From Cognataquiflexum gelatinilyticum (GTDB lineage Bacteria; Bacteroidota; Bacteroidia; Cytophagales; Cyclobacteriaceae): a stretch of DNA of 64,000 bases. The notes beneath the pieces were generated by a model. The model saw only the letters and a list, made by a program, of their open reading frames with translations. It was not told the DNA's origin and did not search any database. The position numbers were made by a program, and so were the translations under genes. The stretch is taken from contig NZ_JANAEZ010000005.1 in NCBI RefSeq assembly GCF_024813435.1, forward strand, positions 310,001-374,000, in the 5' to 3' direction. Of this stretch, positions 17,225 through 24,290 are shown piece by piece (position 1 is the first letter of the stretch; each line of letters begins with the position of its first letter).

Positions 17225-17638
17225 TTAGGAGAAAAACGGCGGTGCCCTTAGGCCGCCCGGTGGAAAATATCTTGAAATAAGTAAAGCATCAGGATAGTCA
17301 AAAAAGTATGGTTGAATGTCGGATATCCTATAATTTATTAGATTATGGATTGGGATTATGGCATTGAAATCAAAGTATTGTTTGTTGTATGTTTCGTCCA
17401 TATTAGGACAAGAGACGCATTCGACACCTTTTTGTCCATGAGGAACAAAGGAAAAGACATTATCCAAAACGCCATGATGATCTGCTGTATTGAATCCTAG
17501 GATTTTGCCTTGGTCTGAATGGTGATTGTGGTGAGATTTATCTAGATATCCGGGATGTTGATGAGGAATAATGCTGTGTCCCAACATAATCAATGTAGAG
17601 AGGGCAAGAAAAAATAAGGAGAAGTACCTTTTTATCAT
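17225..17638 (-). CDS. His-rich small exported protein at head of metal efflux operon
   Basis: A 137-residue protein with an N-terminal hydrophobic signal (MIKRYFSLFFLALSTLIMLG) and a His-rich stretch HQHPGYLDKSHHNHHSD, then CVSC, and a C-terminal SRYFPPGGLRAPPFFS tail. Such tails and His clusters are common in small proteins placed before Cus/Czc operons in Bacteroidota, but the function is not established. Cys and His patterns suggest metal binding in the periplasm. A good promoter sits immediately upstream, with its predicted transcription start almost at the ATG. Confidence 0.85.
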   Translation of the reverse strand: MIKRYFSLFFLALSTLIMLGHSIIPHQHPGYLDKSHHNHHSDQGKILGFNTADHHGVLDNVFSFVPHGQKGVECVSCPNMDETYNKQYFDFNAIIPIHNLINYRISDIQPYFFDYPDALLISRYFPPGGLRAPPFFS

Positions 17639-17644
17639 TTAACT

Positions 17645-17676
17645 CAAATATATGTAACGGGCGAAAGGAATCTCAA
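17645..17676 (-). promoter_or_regulatory. Bacteroidota-type promoter for the metal efflux operon
   Basis: On the minus strand TTG (17676-17674), 21 bp spacer, then a perfect TATATTTG (17652-17645). The predicted start of transcription would be near 17640, two or three bases before ATG 17638, which implies a leaderless or nearly leaderless mRNA. Confidence 0.55.
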
Positions 17677-17737
17677 CAATTTCCTGATTTTCTGCTCTAA
17701 ATATAAAGACTCTAAATAAAACGGTTTATGACAGATG

Positions 17738-18163
17738 TCACTTAATAGGATATTTTTCCTGGATAAAATGGATGGATTCTTTGGCTAGGGCTTTGATTAT
17801 TTCTTCTTTTACATCAGAAAGTTTGTTGATATAGACACAGGATTTACCGTTTTTGAATTTTCCCAACTGGGCAAGGAGAGAACCATGCTGATCTTCTATA
17901 TCACAAGAAAAATATAGGGAAATAGCAGCCTTTCTTGGTGAAAATCCTGTCAAAGGAGCATCTCCTTCATGTCCACTCTCATATTTGTAATGATAGTTTC
18001 CAAAACCGATGATGCTTGTTCCCCACATTTTGGGTTCAAATCCTGACACCTCTTGAAAAATTCTGATCAGTTCAAAGCTGTCTTTTCGTTTTTGCTCATT
18101 TTCAATGGAATTGATAAAATCAATTACTGGGCTCTCAGTTTCCTGGGTTTTGTTCTTGGTCAT
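17738..18163 (-). CDS. DUF1801 domain-containing protein
   Basis: A 141-residue DUF1801 (YdhG-like) protein. The family core is seen in KMWGTSIIGFGNYHYKYESG then SPRKAAISLYFSC and GKSCVYINKLSDVKEEIIK. The function is not known; the fold is also present in frataxin-like proteins. The gene begins 4 bp after the end of the YdeI-like gene, so the two are co-transcribed, and both belong to the same superfamily. The next gene downstream is 100 bp away. Confidence 0.88.
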   Translation of the reverse strand: MTKNKTQETESPVIDFINSIENEQKRKDSFELIRIFQEVSGFEPKMWGTSIIGFGNYHYKYESGHEGDAPLTGFSPRKAAISLYFSCDIEDQHGSLLAQLGKFKNGKSCVYINKLSDVKEEIIKALAKESIHFIQEKYPIK

Positions 18164-18167
18164 GGTT

Positions 18168-18722
18168 TTATTTGTATTTGTCGTTAAGGCCGATTCCCTG
18201 CATGATCATCGGTTTTATCTTTTCTATCCGCGCAATTTGAGTTGCTTCCCTTTTGGCTTCTGAAATATAGGCAGCATATTCTTTTTGTTTGGAGGAGCTG
18301 AGTTTTTCAAAACAGAAATTGAGTTCCTCATTCGAACCCAAAGCCTCACAAAGTATAGGTGGAAATTCTATTTCTTCGGATTTTTGGATTACTGGCTTAA
18401 ATCCTTTTTTTGCATTTTCAATTGCTTCCTTAACATAAGAAACTATTAAATTCCGATTGATTTCTTCTATGGAATGGAATCTCCATTGTCTTTGGGATTT
18501 GGTTTTCCCTTCCTGTGCATTGACCAAAACCTGCGCAGGATCCGAAAGAGATACTCCGTTATAAAACCAAATCCCGACATAGGATTTGAATGCGGCGATG
18601 CCCAAAACATTTTGACCCTGATAAGTATAGACATCAATTCCCCATTTGACAGTTCTCACAAGTTCCGTTTGTGAAATAACGGATTTCAGTTTTTCCAATA
18701 TTTCCTTTGGGTTTTTGATCAT
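18168..18722 (-). CDS. YdeI-like DUF1801/OmdA protein
   Basis: A 184-residue protein combining an N-terminal DUF1801 half (residues about 10-115, with RTVKWGIDVYTYQGQNVLGI) and a C-terminal OmdA-like helical part (EALGSNEELNFCFEKLSSSK then EAKREATQIARIEKI). OmdA means bacteriocin protection or YdeI family, named from homologs; the molecular activity is unknown. ATG 18722 gives MIKNPKEILEKL. A perfect inverted repeat lies 15 bp upstream of the start. Confidence 0.9.
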   Translation of the reverse strand: MIKNPKEILEKLKSVISQTELVRTVKWGIDVYTYQGQNVLGIAAFKSYVGIWFYNGVSLSDPAQVLVNAQEGKTKSQRQWRFHSIEEINRNLIVSYVKEAIENAKKGFKPVIQKSEEIEFPPILCEALGSNEELNFCFEKLSSSKQKEYAAYISEAKREATQIARIEKIKPMIMQGIGLNDKYK

Positions 18723-18736
18723 TTTGGGAAGGATTT

Positions 18737-18764
18737 GAATCAGAATCTAATTTAATTCTGATTC
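18737..18764. repeat. Perfect 10-bp inverted repeat before the YdeI-like gene
   Basis: GAATCAGAAT (18737-18746) and ATTCTGATTC (18755-18764) are exact complements around ctaattta. It ends 15 bp before ATG 18722 and has no T-run on the minus strand. A repressor operator or a hairpin near the ribosome binding region are both possible. Confidence 0.55.
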
Positions 18765-18774
18765 AGATAAAATA

Positions 18775-18796
18775 CCAGCCTTAGGCTTGGACAAAA
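18775..18796 (-). terminator. Weak terminator-like hairpin after the serpin gene
   Basis: On the minus strand CCAAGCC and GGCTGG form a 6-bp stem with one bulge around TAA, followed by TATTTTAT. This lies 75 bp beyond the serpin stop and before the YdeI-like gene. It is short, so weak support only. Confidence 0.35.
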
Positions 18797-18864
18797 AATA
18801 ATGAAATAGCACCAAAGGCACAAAAGTCGGCCTTTTATGCCTATTGGTCCTAACTCACATAACA

Positions 18865-20112
18865 TCAAAGTTTTGAAGGATCACCCAGTTTTCCCATAAA
18901 TAGAATCGCACCACTGTGTTTTTCCTGAATAAAGAAAATGAAAGGTTTGTCCAAAGTAACTACTGAAGGTAAGGAAGGTCCGGCTGAAGTTTTTTCTATG
19001 ACTTCCACAATGGTAGCTGCTGCCGCCTCGCTGCCTTTTTCATCCACTTCAATCATTGCATCGTGAATGACCCTTGAGATTTTCAGATCATCAGTGGGAT
19101 TAGAAAACAATTTAGTGAAGTTATCGGGATGGAAAGAGAAAGGCTTGACCAATCCCATTTCCTTGAGGTCATCTTTCATGTTTGCCATTTTGTACTTCAT
19201 CTTGAATTTTGGCATTTTTAGAATGAAATTTCTTTCTTGGGCATTCTCTCGCCACATTTCAATGTTACCAAGGTTTAAATATGGGCTTACCTGATCAAGA
19301 TCTCCTTGCGGATTGTACAGAATTGCCATGGAATATTGGCCTGTGGAATAGGGTATTTCAAAGTAGTGGTATCCATCTCCAAAATAACTTCTAAATGCGG
19401 ATGGTTTATCCAAGTCCATCATATCTACCTGAATAGTTTTCTCTGGGTTGGAATAAAAGGGCTCCTTTTTAGTTTTGGAGGCTACAAATTGATACTTCCA
19501 ATCAGCTTTGTAGTAAATAGCATTGACCAGGTACATGACTGCATCGGTGGGGATTTCATCCAGCATATCTTGTATCAGGTTGTTGGTCTTTTGGGCTATC
19601 CAGTTGTTGATGATGTTGACTGAATTGGGATTGAGCATGTCAAGTCCTGCGATTTCAGCATTGTAGTATTCCCTAGCGGTATTTTTGAAAGGCACTTGTA
19701 CTTGATACTCCTGCTTGTACCAAATGGCATTGGCAATGGCCAATTTAACTTTCGGATCAACTTGGAGCAAAAACTCGGTCAATTCTTTGGAGCCTCGATT
19801 GGCATCATTTATACTCATCCCTTCATACCGCAGAAGATCTATAAATTCTTGAAGAACTTCACTCTCGTTTCCGTTCATGGTCATAGAAAGTGCCTGATGA
19901 ATGCTATAAGGACTATAAAACTGATTGGCCTCTTCAGGGTCATTCAACTGTGCAAAAAGATCAAGCGCGAATTTTGTACTTGAATTGGCCAGTTCTTTCT
20001 CATATGTGGCCAATGTTCTCAAATTTGCTTCTACTGGTTTTATTTCTTCGGAAGGCACACAGGCAAAAAATAGTGCACCAAATGAAAAGAGGGGAAAGAG
20101 AAGTTTTTTCAT
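18865..20112 (-). CDS. Lipoprotein serpin (protease inhibitor family I4)
   Basis: A 415-residue serpin. The signal MKKLLFPLFSFGALFFAC ends in a lipobox Cys, so it should be anchored in the envelope. The hinge EKGSEAAAATIVEV, with small residues at P12-P9, is that of an inhibitory rather than a substrate-type serpin. Aligned with alpha-1-antitrypsin, P1 would be Lys and P1' Thr (IEK-TSAG), predicting trypsin-like targets. NAIYYKADWKYQF and the end DKPFIFFIQEKHSGAILFMG match the family core. Bacterial serpins are sporadic, and no protease gene is next to it. Confidence 0.95.
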   Translation of the reverse strand: MKKLLFPLFSFGALFFACVPSEEIKPVEANLRTLATYEKELANSSTKFALDLFAQLNDPEEANQFYSPYSIHQALSMTMNGNESEVLQEFIDLLRYEGMSINDANRGSKELTEFLLQVDPKVKLAIANAIWYKQEYQVQVPFKNTAREYYNAEIAGLDMLNPNSVNIINNWIAQKTNNLIQDMLDEIPTDAVMYLVNAIYYKADWKYQFVASKTKKEPFYSNPEKTIQVDMMDLDKPSAFRSYFGDGYHYFEIPYSTGQYSMAILYNPQGDLDQVSPYLNLGNIEMWRENAQERNFILKMPKFKMKYKMANMKDDLKEMGLVKPFSFHPDNFTKLFSNPTDDLKISRVIHDAMIEVDEKGSEAAAATIVEVIEKTSAGPSLPSVVTLDKPFIFFIQEKHSGAILFMGKLGDPSKL

Positions 20113-20168
20113 AGTTTGAGCATTTGATTGACTAAACGGAGAATAGTGGCAAAACGCTACAAAGAAAA

Positions 20169-21338
20169 TTACTTAGATTTCACCAATGCCCTTTCTACAT
20201 CCTGAATAATATCTTCATAATGTTCCAAACCGACTGAAAGTCTTACCAATCCGTCCGATATCCCGACTTTAGCCCTTTCCTCCACCGAGAGTTTGCTATG
20301 CGTGGTAGATGCAGGATGGGTGATGATGCTGCGGCTGTCTCCGAGGTTTGGAGTGATGGATACCATCTGAAGGGAATCTATGAATTTTTGTGCCCTTGCC
20401 AATCCTCCTTTCAAGGTCAGGGTGATGATGCCTCCTCCTTGTTTCATTTGTTTTTTGGCAAGATCATATTGGGGATGGGAGGGAAGGAAAGGATATTTGA
20501 CAAAGTCAATTTCTGTATTCCCCTCAAAATAGGAGGCCACTTTCAAAGCATTTTCGCAATGCCTGTCCATTCTGACAGCCAATGTTTCCATGCTTTTTGA
20601 CAAAATCCAGGCATTGAAAGGGGAGATCGATGGGCCAGTATGTCTTGTGAAAAATTCCACTTCTTTGATCAGTTCTTTTTTTCCTAAAATCAATCCTCCC
20701 AAAACACGACCTTGACCGTCGATGTACTTGGTGGCAGAATGCGTGACGATATGCGCTCCCCATTTTGCAGGTTGCTGGAGGTAAGGTGTGGCAAAGCAAT
20801 TGTCCACTACTAAGATCAGGTTGTGCGCAGCCGCAAATTTTCCTGCCCACTCCAGGTCAATGATTTCTAATCCCGGATTGGAAGGTGTCTCGATGAACAG
20901 CATTTTGGTGTTGGGCTGCACCAGTTTGTCCCAATGGTGAAAATCCGAAATATCTCCGTAAGTAGAAGTAATTCCCCATTTTGGAAATATGCGCGTAAGC
21001 AACTGATGAGTAGAACCGAAAAGAGAGCGAGAAGCCAATATATGGTCTCCTTGCTGCAAAAGGGATGCAATACTTCCAAACATGGCCGCCATTCCGGACG
21101 AGGTCGCAATTCCGGATTCTGTTCCTTCTGCTGCACATACTTTTTGGATCAGATCAGAGGAATTGGGATTCGAATACCTTGAATAAATATTTCCTTCAAT
21201 TTCTTCTGCAAACATCTGCCTTGCTTCCTCTGCTGAATCAAAAGTAAAACTTGAAGTCAGGTAAATCGGCGAGGAATGCTCTCTTTGGCTTGATTTGCTT
21301 GCATTGATGCGGATGGCATCTGTTTCAAAACGGGACAT
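20169..21338 (-). CDS. metZ: O-succinylhomoserine sulfhydrylase (MetZ-like), PLP enzyme
   Basis: A 389-residue Cys/Met-metabolism PLP-dependent enzyme. NIYSRYSNPNSSDLIQKV near residue 48, SSGMAAMFGSI, ETPSNPGLEI and VDNCFATPYLQQP are family motifs, and SATKYIDGQGRVLGG holds the PLP-binding Lys, with the form typical of MetZ. It would convert an activated homoserine plus sulfide to homocysteine. A close relative could be a cystathionine gamma-synthase or gamma-lyase, so the symbol is probable rather than certain. The leader contains a SAM-sensing riboswitch (21596-21707), which supports methionine biosynthesis. The distance from switch to ATG is 257 bp. Confidence 0.9.
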   Translation of the reverse strand: MSRFETDAIRINASKSSQREHSSPIYLTSSFTFDSAEEARQMFAEEIEGNIYSRYSNPNSSDLIQKVCAAEGTESGIATSSGMAAMFGSIASLLQQGDHILASRSLFGSTHQLLTRIFPKWGITSTYGDISDFHHWDKLVQPNTKMLFIETPSNPGLEIIDLEWAGKFAAAHNLILVVDNCFATPYLQQPAKWGAHIVTHSATKYIDGQGRVLGGLILGKKELIKEVEFFTRHTGPSISPFNAWILSKSMETLAVRMDRHCENALKVASYFEGNTEIDFVKYPFLPSHPQYDLAKKQMKQGGGIITLTLKGGLARAQKFIDSLQMVSITPNLGDSRSIITHPASTTHSKLSVEERAKVGISDGLVRLSVGLEHYEDIIQDVERALVKSK

Positions 21339-21503
21339 AGAAATGGTATTTAGCTATTGGTTAATAGGTTAGAAGTGTATTGAAATAAGGAAATGCGTGA
21401 TTGGAATTTGGTAGAAAAAAAAAATCAGTGCCAATATAAATTTATGGCAAGGAAACAGATTATTTAAGATAGATGAAAAATTAGAAATATGCGCTTCATC
21501 ATT

Positions 21504-21545
21504 CTTCGTACTTCGTGCTTCGTACATCGTACTTCGTACATCGTA
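21504..21545. repeat. Heptamer tandem array, six units (CTTCGTA type)
   Basis: Six contiguous 7-bp units: cttcgta, cttcgtg, cttcgta, catcgta, cttcgta, catcgta. It lies inside the metZ leader, between the riboswitch and the coding region. Units share CxTCGTR. The array is too short and lacks spacers, so it is not a CRISPR. Confidence 0.9.
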
Positions 21546-21595
21546 CTTATCAAACTTGAAAACACCCAATAAATGAAAATAAAATCGCATAATGT

Positions 21596-21707
21596 CTAAT
21601 TTATAGTTCCCTTTAGTTCGGGCAGGTATTGGCACCTTTCCCGAAGTGTCGGGGTGGTTGCCAGAGGGTCAGCGAGCCTGTTCTCTTGCCTCTTCTTTAT
21701 AAATCAG
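21596..21707 (-). ncRNA. SAM-I clan riboswitch in the metZ leader
   Basis: The minus-strand RNA has a 10-bp P1 stem, CTGATTTATA (21707-21698) with TATAAATTAG (21605-21596), allowing one G-U pair. Inside are the S-box landmarks: an AGAGG/CCTCT pairing, a loop CTCGCTGA before it closes, the conserved CTGGCAACC, a P3 hairpin CCCGACACTTCGGG, and AAAGGTGCCAATACCTG. These match the SAM-binding core of SAM-I type switches by eye. The next gene in that direction is the MetZ-like gene. I did not run a covariance model. Confidence 0.85.
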
Positions 21708-21723
21708 TTGCCTGAAGTGTTCA

Positions 21724-21753
21724 CAAATTAAGTTTCGAAAAAGTTGATTTCAA
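21724..21753 (-). promoter_or_regulatory. Putative promoter for riboswitch-metZ
   Basis: On the minus strand TTG (21753-21751), 19-bp spacer, then TTAATTTG (21731-21724), seven of eight matches to TAnnTTTG. The start of transcription would be near 21718, about 11 nt before P1, a good fit with the riboswitch. Confidence 0.5.
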
Positions 21754-21794
21754 AAGATTATTCCATAATACTTTTTCATTGAAGGTAAATAGTA

Positions 21795-21882
21795 TTGAAA
21801 TAAGGTTGAAATACGCTGGAAATAAGGTTGAAATACTATAGAAAAATGATAGAAATAAGGTTGAAATAAATTGTGAATAGGG
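21795..21882. repeat. 11-bp tandem array, eight units (TTGAAATAAGG consensus)
   Basis: Contiguous 11-bp units from 21795: ttgaaataagg, ttgaaatacgc, tggaaataagg, ttgaaatacta, tagaaaaatga, tagaaataagg, ttgaaataaat, tgtgaataggg. Exact copies of GAAATAAGGTTGAAATA recur at 21797, 21819 and 21852, spaced 22 and 33 bp apart. The period is close to one DNA turn, so phased A-tracts may bend the DNA. A frame on the minus strand through it looks like a chance product of the repeat. Confidence 0.85.
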
Positions 21883-21947
21883 TAATAATGGATATTTATA
21901 GATAGTGGATATTAATGGACATTGGATTCGGTTAGGATTTGGGGTTT

Positions 21948-21989
21948 GTGTCTCATGTCTCACATCTCTTATCTCAAATCTCAAATCTT
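21948..21989. repeat. Second heptamer array, six units (NNNTCTC type)
   Basis: Six 7-bp units: gtgtctc, atgtctc, acatctc, ttatctc, aaatctc, aaatctt. The consensus is NNNTCTC, different in sequence from the CTTCGTA array but of the same period and copy number. It ends 4 bp before the pth stop region. Confidence 0.85.
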
Positions 21990-21992
21990 CAT

Positions 21993-22553
21993 TTAATCAT
22001 TAAATTGTGTCATCGTCATATTGATTCCGACCGTGCAGAAGCTCAGCACCATATCTATGGCTTTGTCCATAAAAATCGGAAGTTCGTCGATTTCTTTTTG
22101 AGTCCATCTGCCGAGAACATATTCTATTTGCCTTCCCTTGGGAAAATCATCTCCAATACCAAATCTCAATCTGGGATATTCTTGACCACCTGTAAGTTCT
22201 TCGATGTTTTTCAATCCATTGTGACCGGCTGAAGATCCTTTTCCCCTCATTCTCAATTTACCAAAAGGCAATGCGACATCATCCACGATGACCATGATGT
22301 TCTCTTTGGGAATACCCAATTCTTTCATCCAATAATTCACAGCCCTACCGCTGAGATTCATGTAAGTGGTAGGTTTGATCAAATAAATCTGTCTGCTTTT
22401 GTATTTGAAATTGGTACTGAATGCAAGCCGGTCACTTTTCCAAGTAACGCCTTGCTTGTCTGCCAGTCTATCTACAGTCAAAAATCCAACATTATGTCGG
22501 GTCAGTTCATATTCAGGACCGATATTTCCAAGTCCAACAATCAAATATTTCAT
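21993..22553 (-). CDS. pth: Peptidyl-tRNA hydrolase
   Basis: A 186-residue cytoplasmic enzyme that frees tRNA from stalled peptidyl-tRNA. From ATG 22553 it starts MKYLIVGLGNIGPEYELTRHN with the catalytic His20 and Asn10. VDDVALPFG and GHNGLKNI contain further active-site and tRNA-contact residues. An ATG at 22568 adds five residues and is less likely. It follows rplY and prs on the same strand, but a terminator in between (22585-22615) suggests partial read-through or its own start. Length is normal (about 185-195). Confidence 0.97.
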   Translation of the reverse strand: MKYLIVGLGNIGPEYELTRHNVGFLTVDRLADKQGVTWKSDRLAFSTNFKYKSRQIYLIKPTTYMNLSGRAVNYWMKELGIPKENIMVIVDDVALPFGKLRMRGKGSSAGHNGLKNIEELTGGQEYPRLRFGIGDDFPKGRQIEYVLGRWTQKEIDELPIFMDKAIDMVLSFCTVGINMTMTQFND

Positions 22554-22584
22554 CAATTCAAATTTCAAATGTAAAGCAAAAATA

Positions 22585-22615
22585 AAAAATCCTGCTTATG
22601 GACTAAGCAGGATTT
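22585..22615 (-). terminator. Terminator after rplY
   Basis: On the minus strand AATCCTGCTTA and TAAGCAGGATT form a perfect 11-bp stem around GTCCA, followed by TTTTATTTTT. It lies 25 bp after the rplY stop and before pth. Confidence 0.8.
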
Positions 22616-22639
22616 GATTTATTGGTTAAAGAAGTGAAA

Positions 22640-23212
22640 TTATTCACCTTTTTTACCTCTCAACGCTCTTGGGATACCAATAGAGATGATCGAAACATTT
22701 GGACTTGTCAGGATATCAAAGCCTTCAGCTTTAACTTCGCCTACTCTGAATGATTTTCCAAGATCCAAGTTTGATACGTCAACTCTGATTTTATCCGGAA
22801 GATTTGCTGCCAATCCTTTTACAGCGATTTTTCTTGTTTTGAATTCCAACTTACCACCTTTTTGAACACCTGGAGCAGTTCCTACGATTTCTACAGGAAT
22901 TTCAAATTTGATAGGTCTATCAGGACTGAATGCCAAGAAATCCGCATGCAACAATACGTCACTTACAGGGTGAAACTGGCAATCTTTCAATACAGCTTTC
23001 ATTTTGGTGCCTTCAATATTCAAGTCAACCATGTGCACATCTGGTGTGTAAACAAGGTCTCTGAAAAGAATGGCAGGAGAATAAAAGTGGATTTGTTCTT
23101 TGATCGCAGGACCGTAAACTACGCAAGGTACACTACCTTCTTCACGGATCTGCTTCAACTCTCCACTCTCGAGATTTGCTCTTTTAAACCCTATAATCTC
23201 TAATGATTTCAT
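22640..23212 (-). CDS. rplY: 50S ribosomal protein L25/general stress protein Ctc
   Basis: A 190-residue two-domain L25 (Ctc type) that binds 5S rRNA. The N-terminal L25 domain begins MKSLEIIGFKRANLESGELK, and residues about 95-190 form the TL5 beta domain (EIPVEIVGTAPGVQKGGKLE). The length is double the short E. coli L25, as usual in Bacteroidota. It lies 40 bp downstream of prs, and the pair is a very common arrangement. Confidence 0.96.
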   Translation of the reverse strand: MKSLEIIGFKRANLESGELKQIREEGSVPCVVYGPAIKEQIHFYSPAILFRDLVYTPDVHMVDLNIEGTKMKAVLKDCQFHPVSDVLLHADFLAFSPDRPIKFEIPVEIVGTAPGVQKGGKLEFKTRKIAVKGLAANLPDKIRVDVSNLDLGKSFRVGEVKAEGFDILTSPNVSIISIGIPRALRGKKGE

Positions 23213-23252
23213 AAATTTTTTAATTTGTTTGTATATAATTGATTAAGTAATC

Positions 23253-24179
23253 CTAAATAAATAATGCACTGATGGAGGTGTTTCCTGTCACAGCATGGAT
23301 TGCCTTGGCAAACAAATCCGCAACCGAAAGGACTCTGATTTTGGTGGATGACTGACTCATCGGAATGGTATCTGTGATTACCAATTCTTTTAAAACAGAA
23401 TTCTCCAAATTTTGGTATGCATTTCCTGATAAAACCCCATGTGTGGCAATTGCCCTTACAGAAGTAGCACCTTTTTCCATCAGGATTTGTGCGGCTTTGC
23501 AAAGTGTTCCTGCAGTATCCACCAAGTCATCTACCAAAATTACATCCTTACCCTCCACATCTCCTATAACCTGCATAGAGGCTATCTCATTGGCTCTTTT
23601 TCTGTGCTTATCACAGACTACCATTTCTACTTCGAAATGCTTGGCGTAGGCTCTTGCCCTTGCAACACCTCCCACATCGGGGGCAGCAAAAATCATATTG
23701 TCCAAAGCCAGCCTTTCCAAATAGGGCACAAAAATAGCTGATCCATTTAAATGATCCAAAGGAATATCAAAAAAACCCTGAATTTGTCCTGCATGTAAAT
23801 CACAAGTCATGATCCTGTCAGCACCTGCGGAGGTCAACATATTGGCAATGAGTTTCGCTGCTATTGAAACGCGAGGCCTGTCTTTCCTGTCTTGTCTTGC
23901 ATACCCATAGTAAGGAATCACTGCACATACTTTGTAAGCACTTGCTCTTTTGGCAGCATCAATCATCAGGCAAAGTTCTAAAAGATTATCGGCGGTGGGA
24001 TTGGTGGTCTGAATCAAGAATACCGTACAGCCCCTTATTGATTCATTGTAGCTTGGAGACATTTCCCCATCACTGAATTTGGAGAGTGTCAGGTCCCCGA
24101 GACGTTTTCCGTAATGTTTGGCAATTTTTTCTGAAAGTTGGATACTATTGGTTCCGGAGAAGAGTTTGACCTCAGACAT
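23253..24179 (-). CDS. prs: Ribose-phosphate pyrophosphokinase
   Basis: A 308-residue cytoplasmic enzyme making PRPP from ribose 5-phosphate and ATP, for nucleotide, His and Trp synthesis. DLHAGQIQGFFDIPLDHL is the metal and ribose-5-phosphate site, and VILVDDLVDTAGTL is the PRPP-binding loop. YGYARQDRKDRPRVSI is the flexible catalytic loop. ATG 24179 follows a perfect TACCTTTG -7 element. With rplY it forms a typical two-gene operon. Confidence 0.97.
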   Translation of the reverse strand: MSEVKLFSGTNSIQLSEKIAKHYGKRLGDLTLSKFSDGEMSPSYNESIRGCTVFLIQTTNPTADNLLELCLMIDAAKRASAYKVCAVIPYYGYARQDRKDRPRVSIAAKLIANMLTSAGADRIMTCDLHAGQIQGFFDIPLDHLNGSAIFVPYLERLALDNMIFAAPDVGGVARARAYAKHFEVEMVVCDKHRKRANEIASMQVIGDVEGKDVILVDDLVDTAGTLCKAAQILMEKGATSVRAIATHGVLSGNAYQNLENSVLKELVITDTIPMSQSSTKIRVLSVADLFAKAIHAVTGNTSISALFI

Positions 24180-24226
24180 GATGGTATACAGGATAATCTG
24201 TGAATAGAAAGGCTTCTTTGTAGGTG

Positions 24227-24234
24227 CAAAGGTA
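24227..24234 (-). promoter_or_regulatory. -7 element of the prs promoter
   Basis: The minus strand reads TACCTTTG, an exact TAnnTTTG. Transcription would begin around 24222, giving a leader of about 43 nt. No TTG at the normal -33 distance is visible. Confidence 0.5.
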
Positions 24235-24290
24235 TTGAAAATTGATTGCTTTCAGAATTTAACAAACGATAATTGGGATATTATTTGACT

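Noticed and set aside
21369..21984. Minus-strand frames through the metZ-pth spacer
   Set aside because: The frames cross the tandem arrays and the riboswitch, and their peptides simply read the repeat units.
21504..21989. CRISPR array
   Set aside because: The units are only 7 or 11 bp, contiguous, with no spacers and no cas genes in the window.
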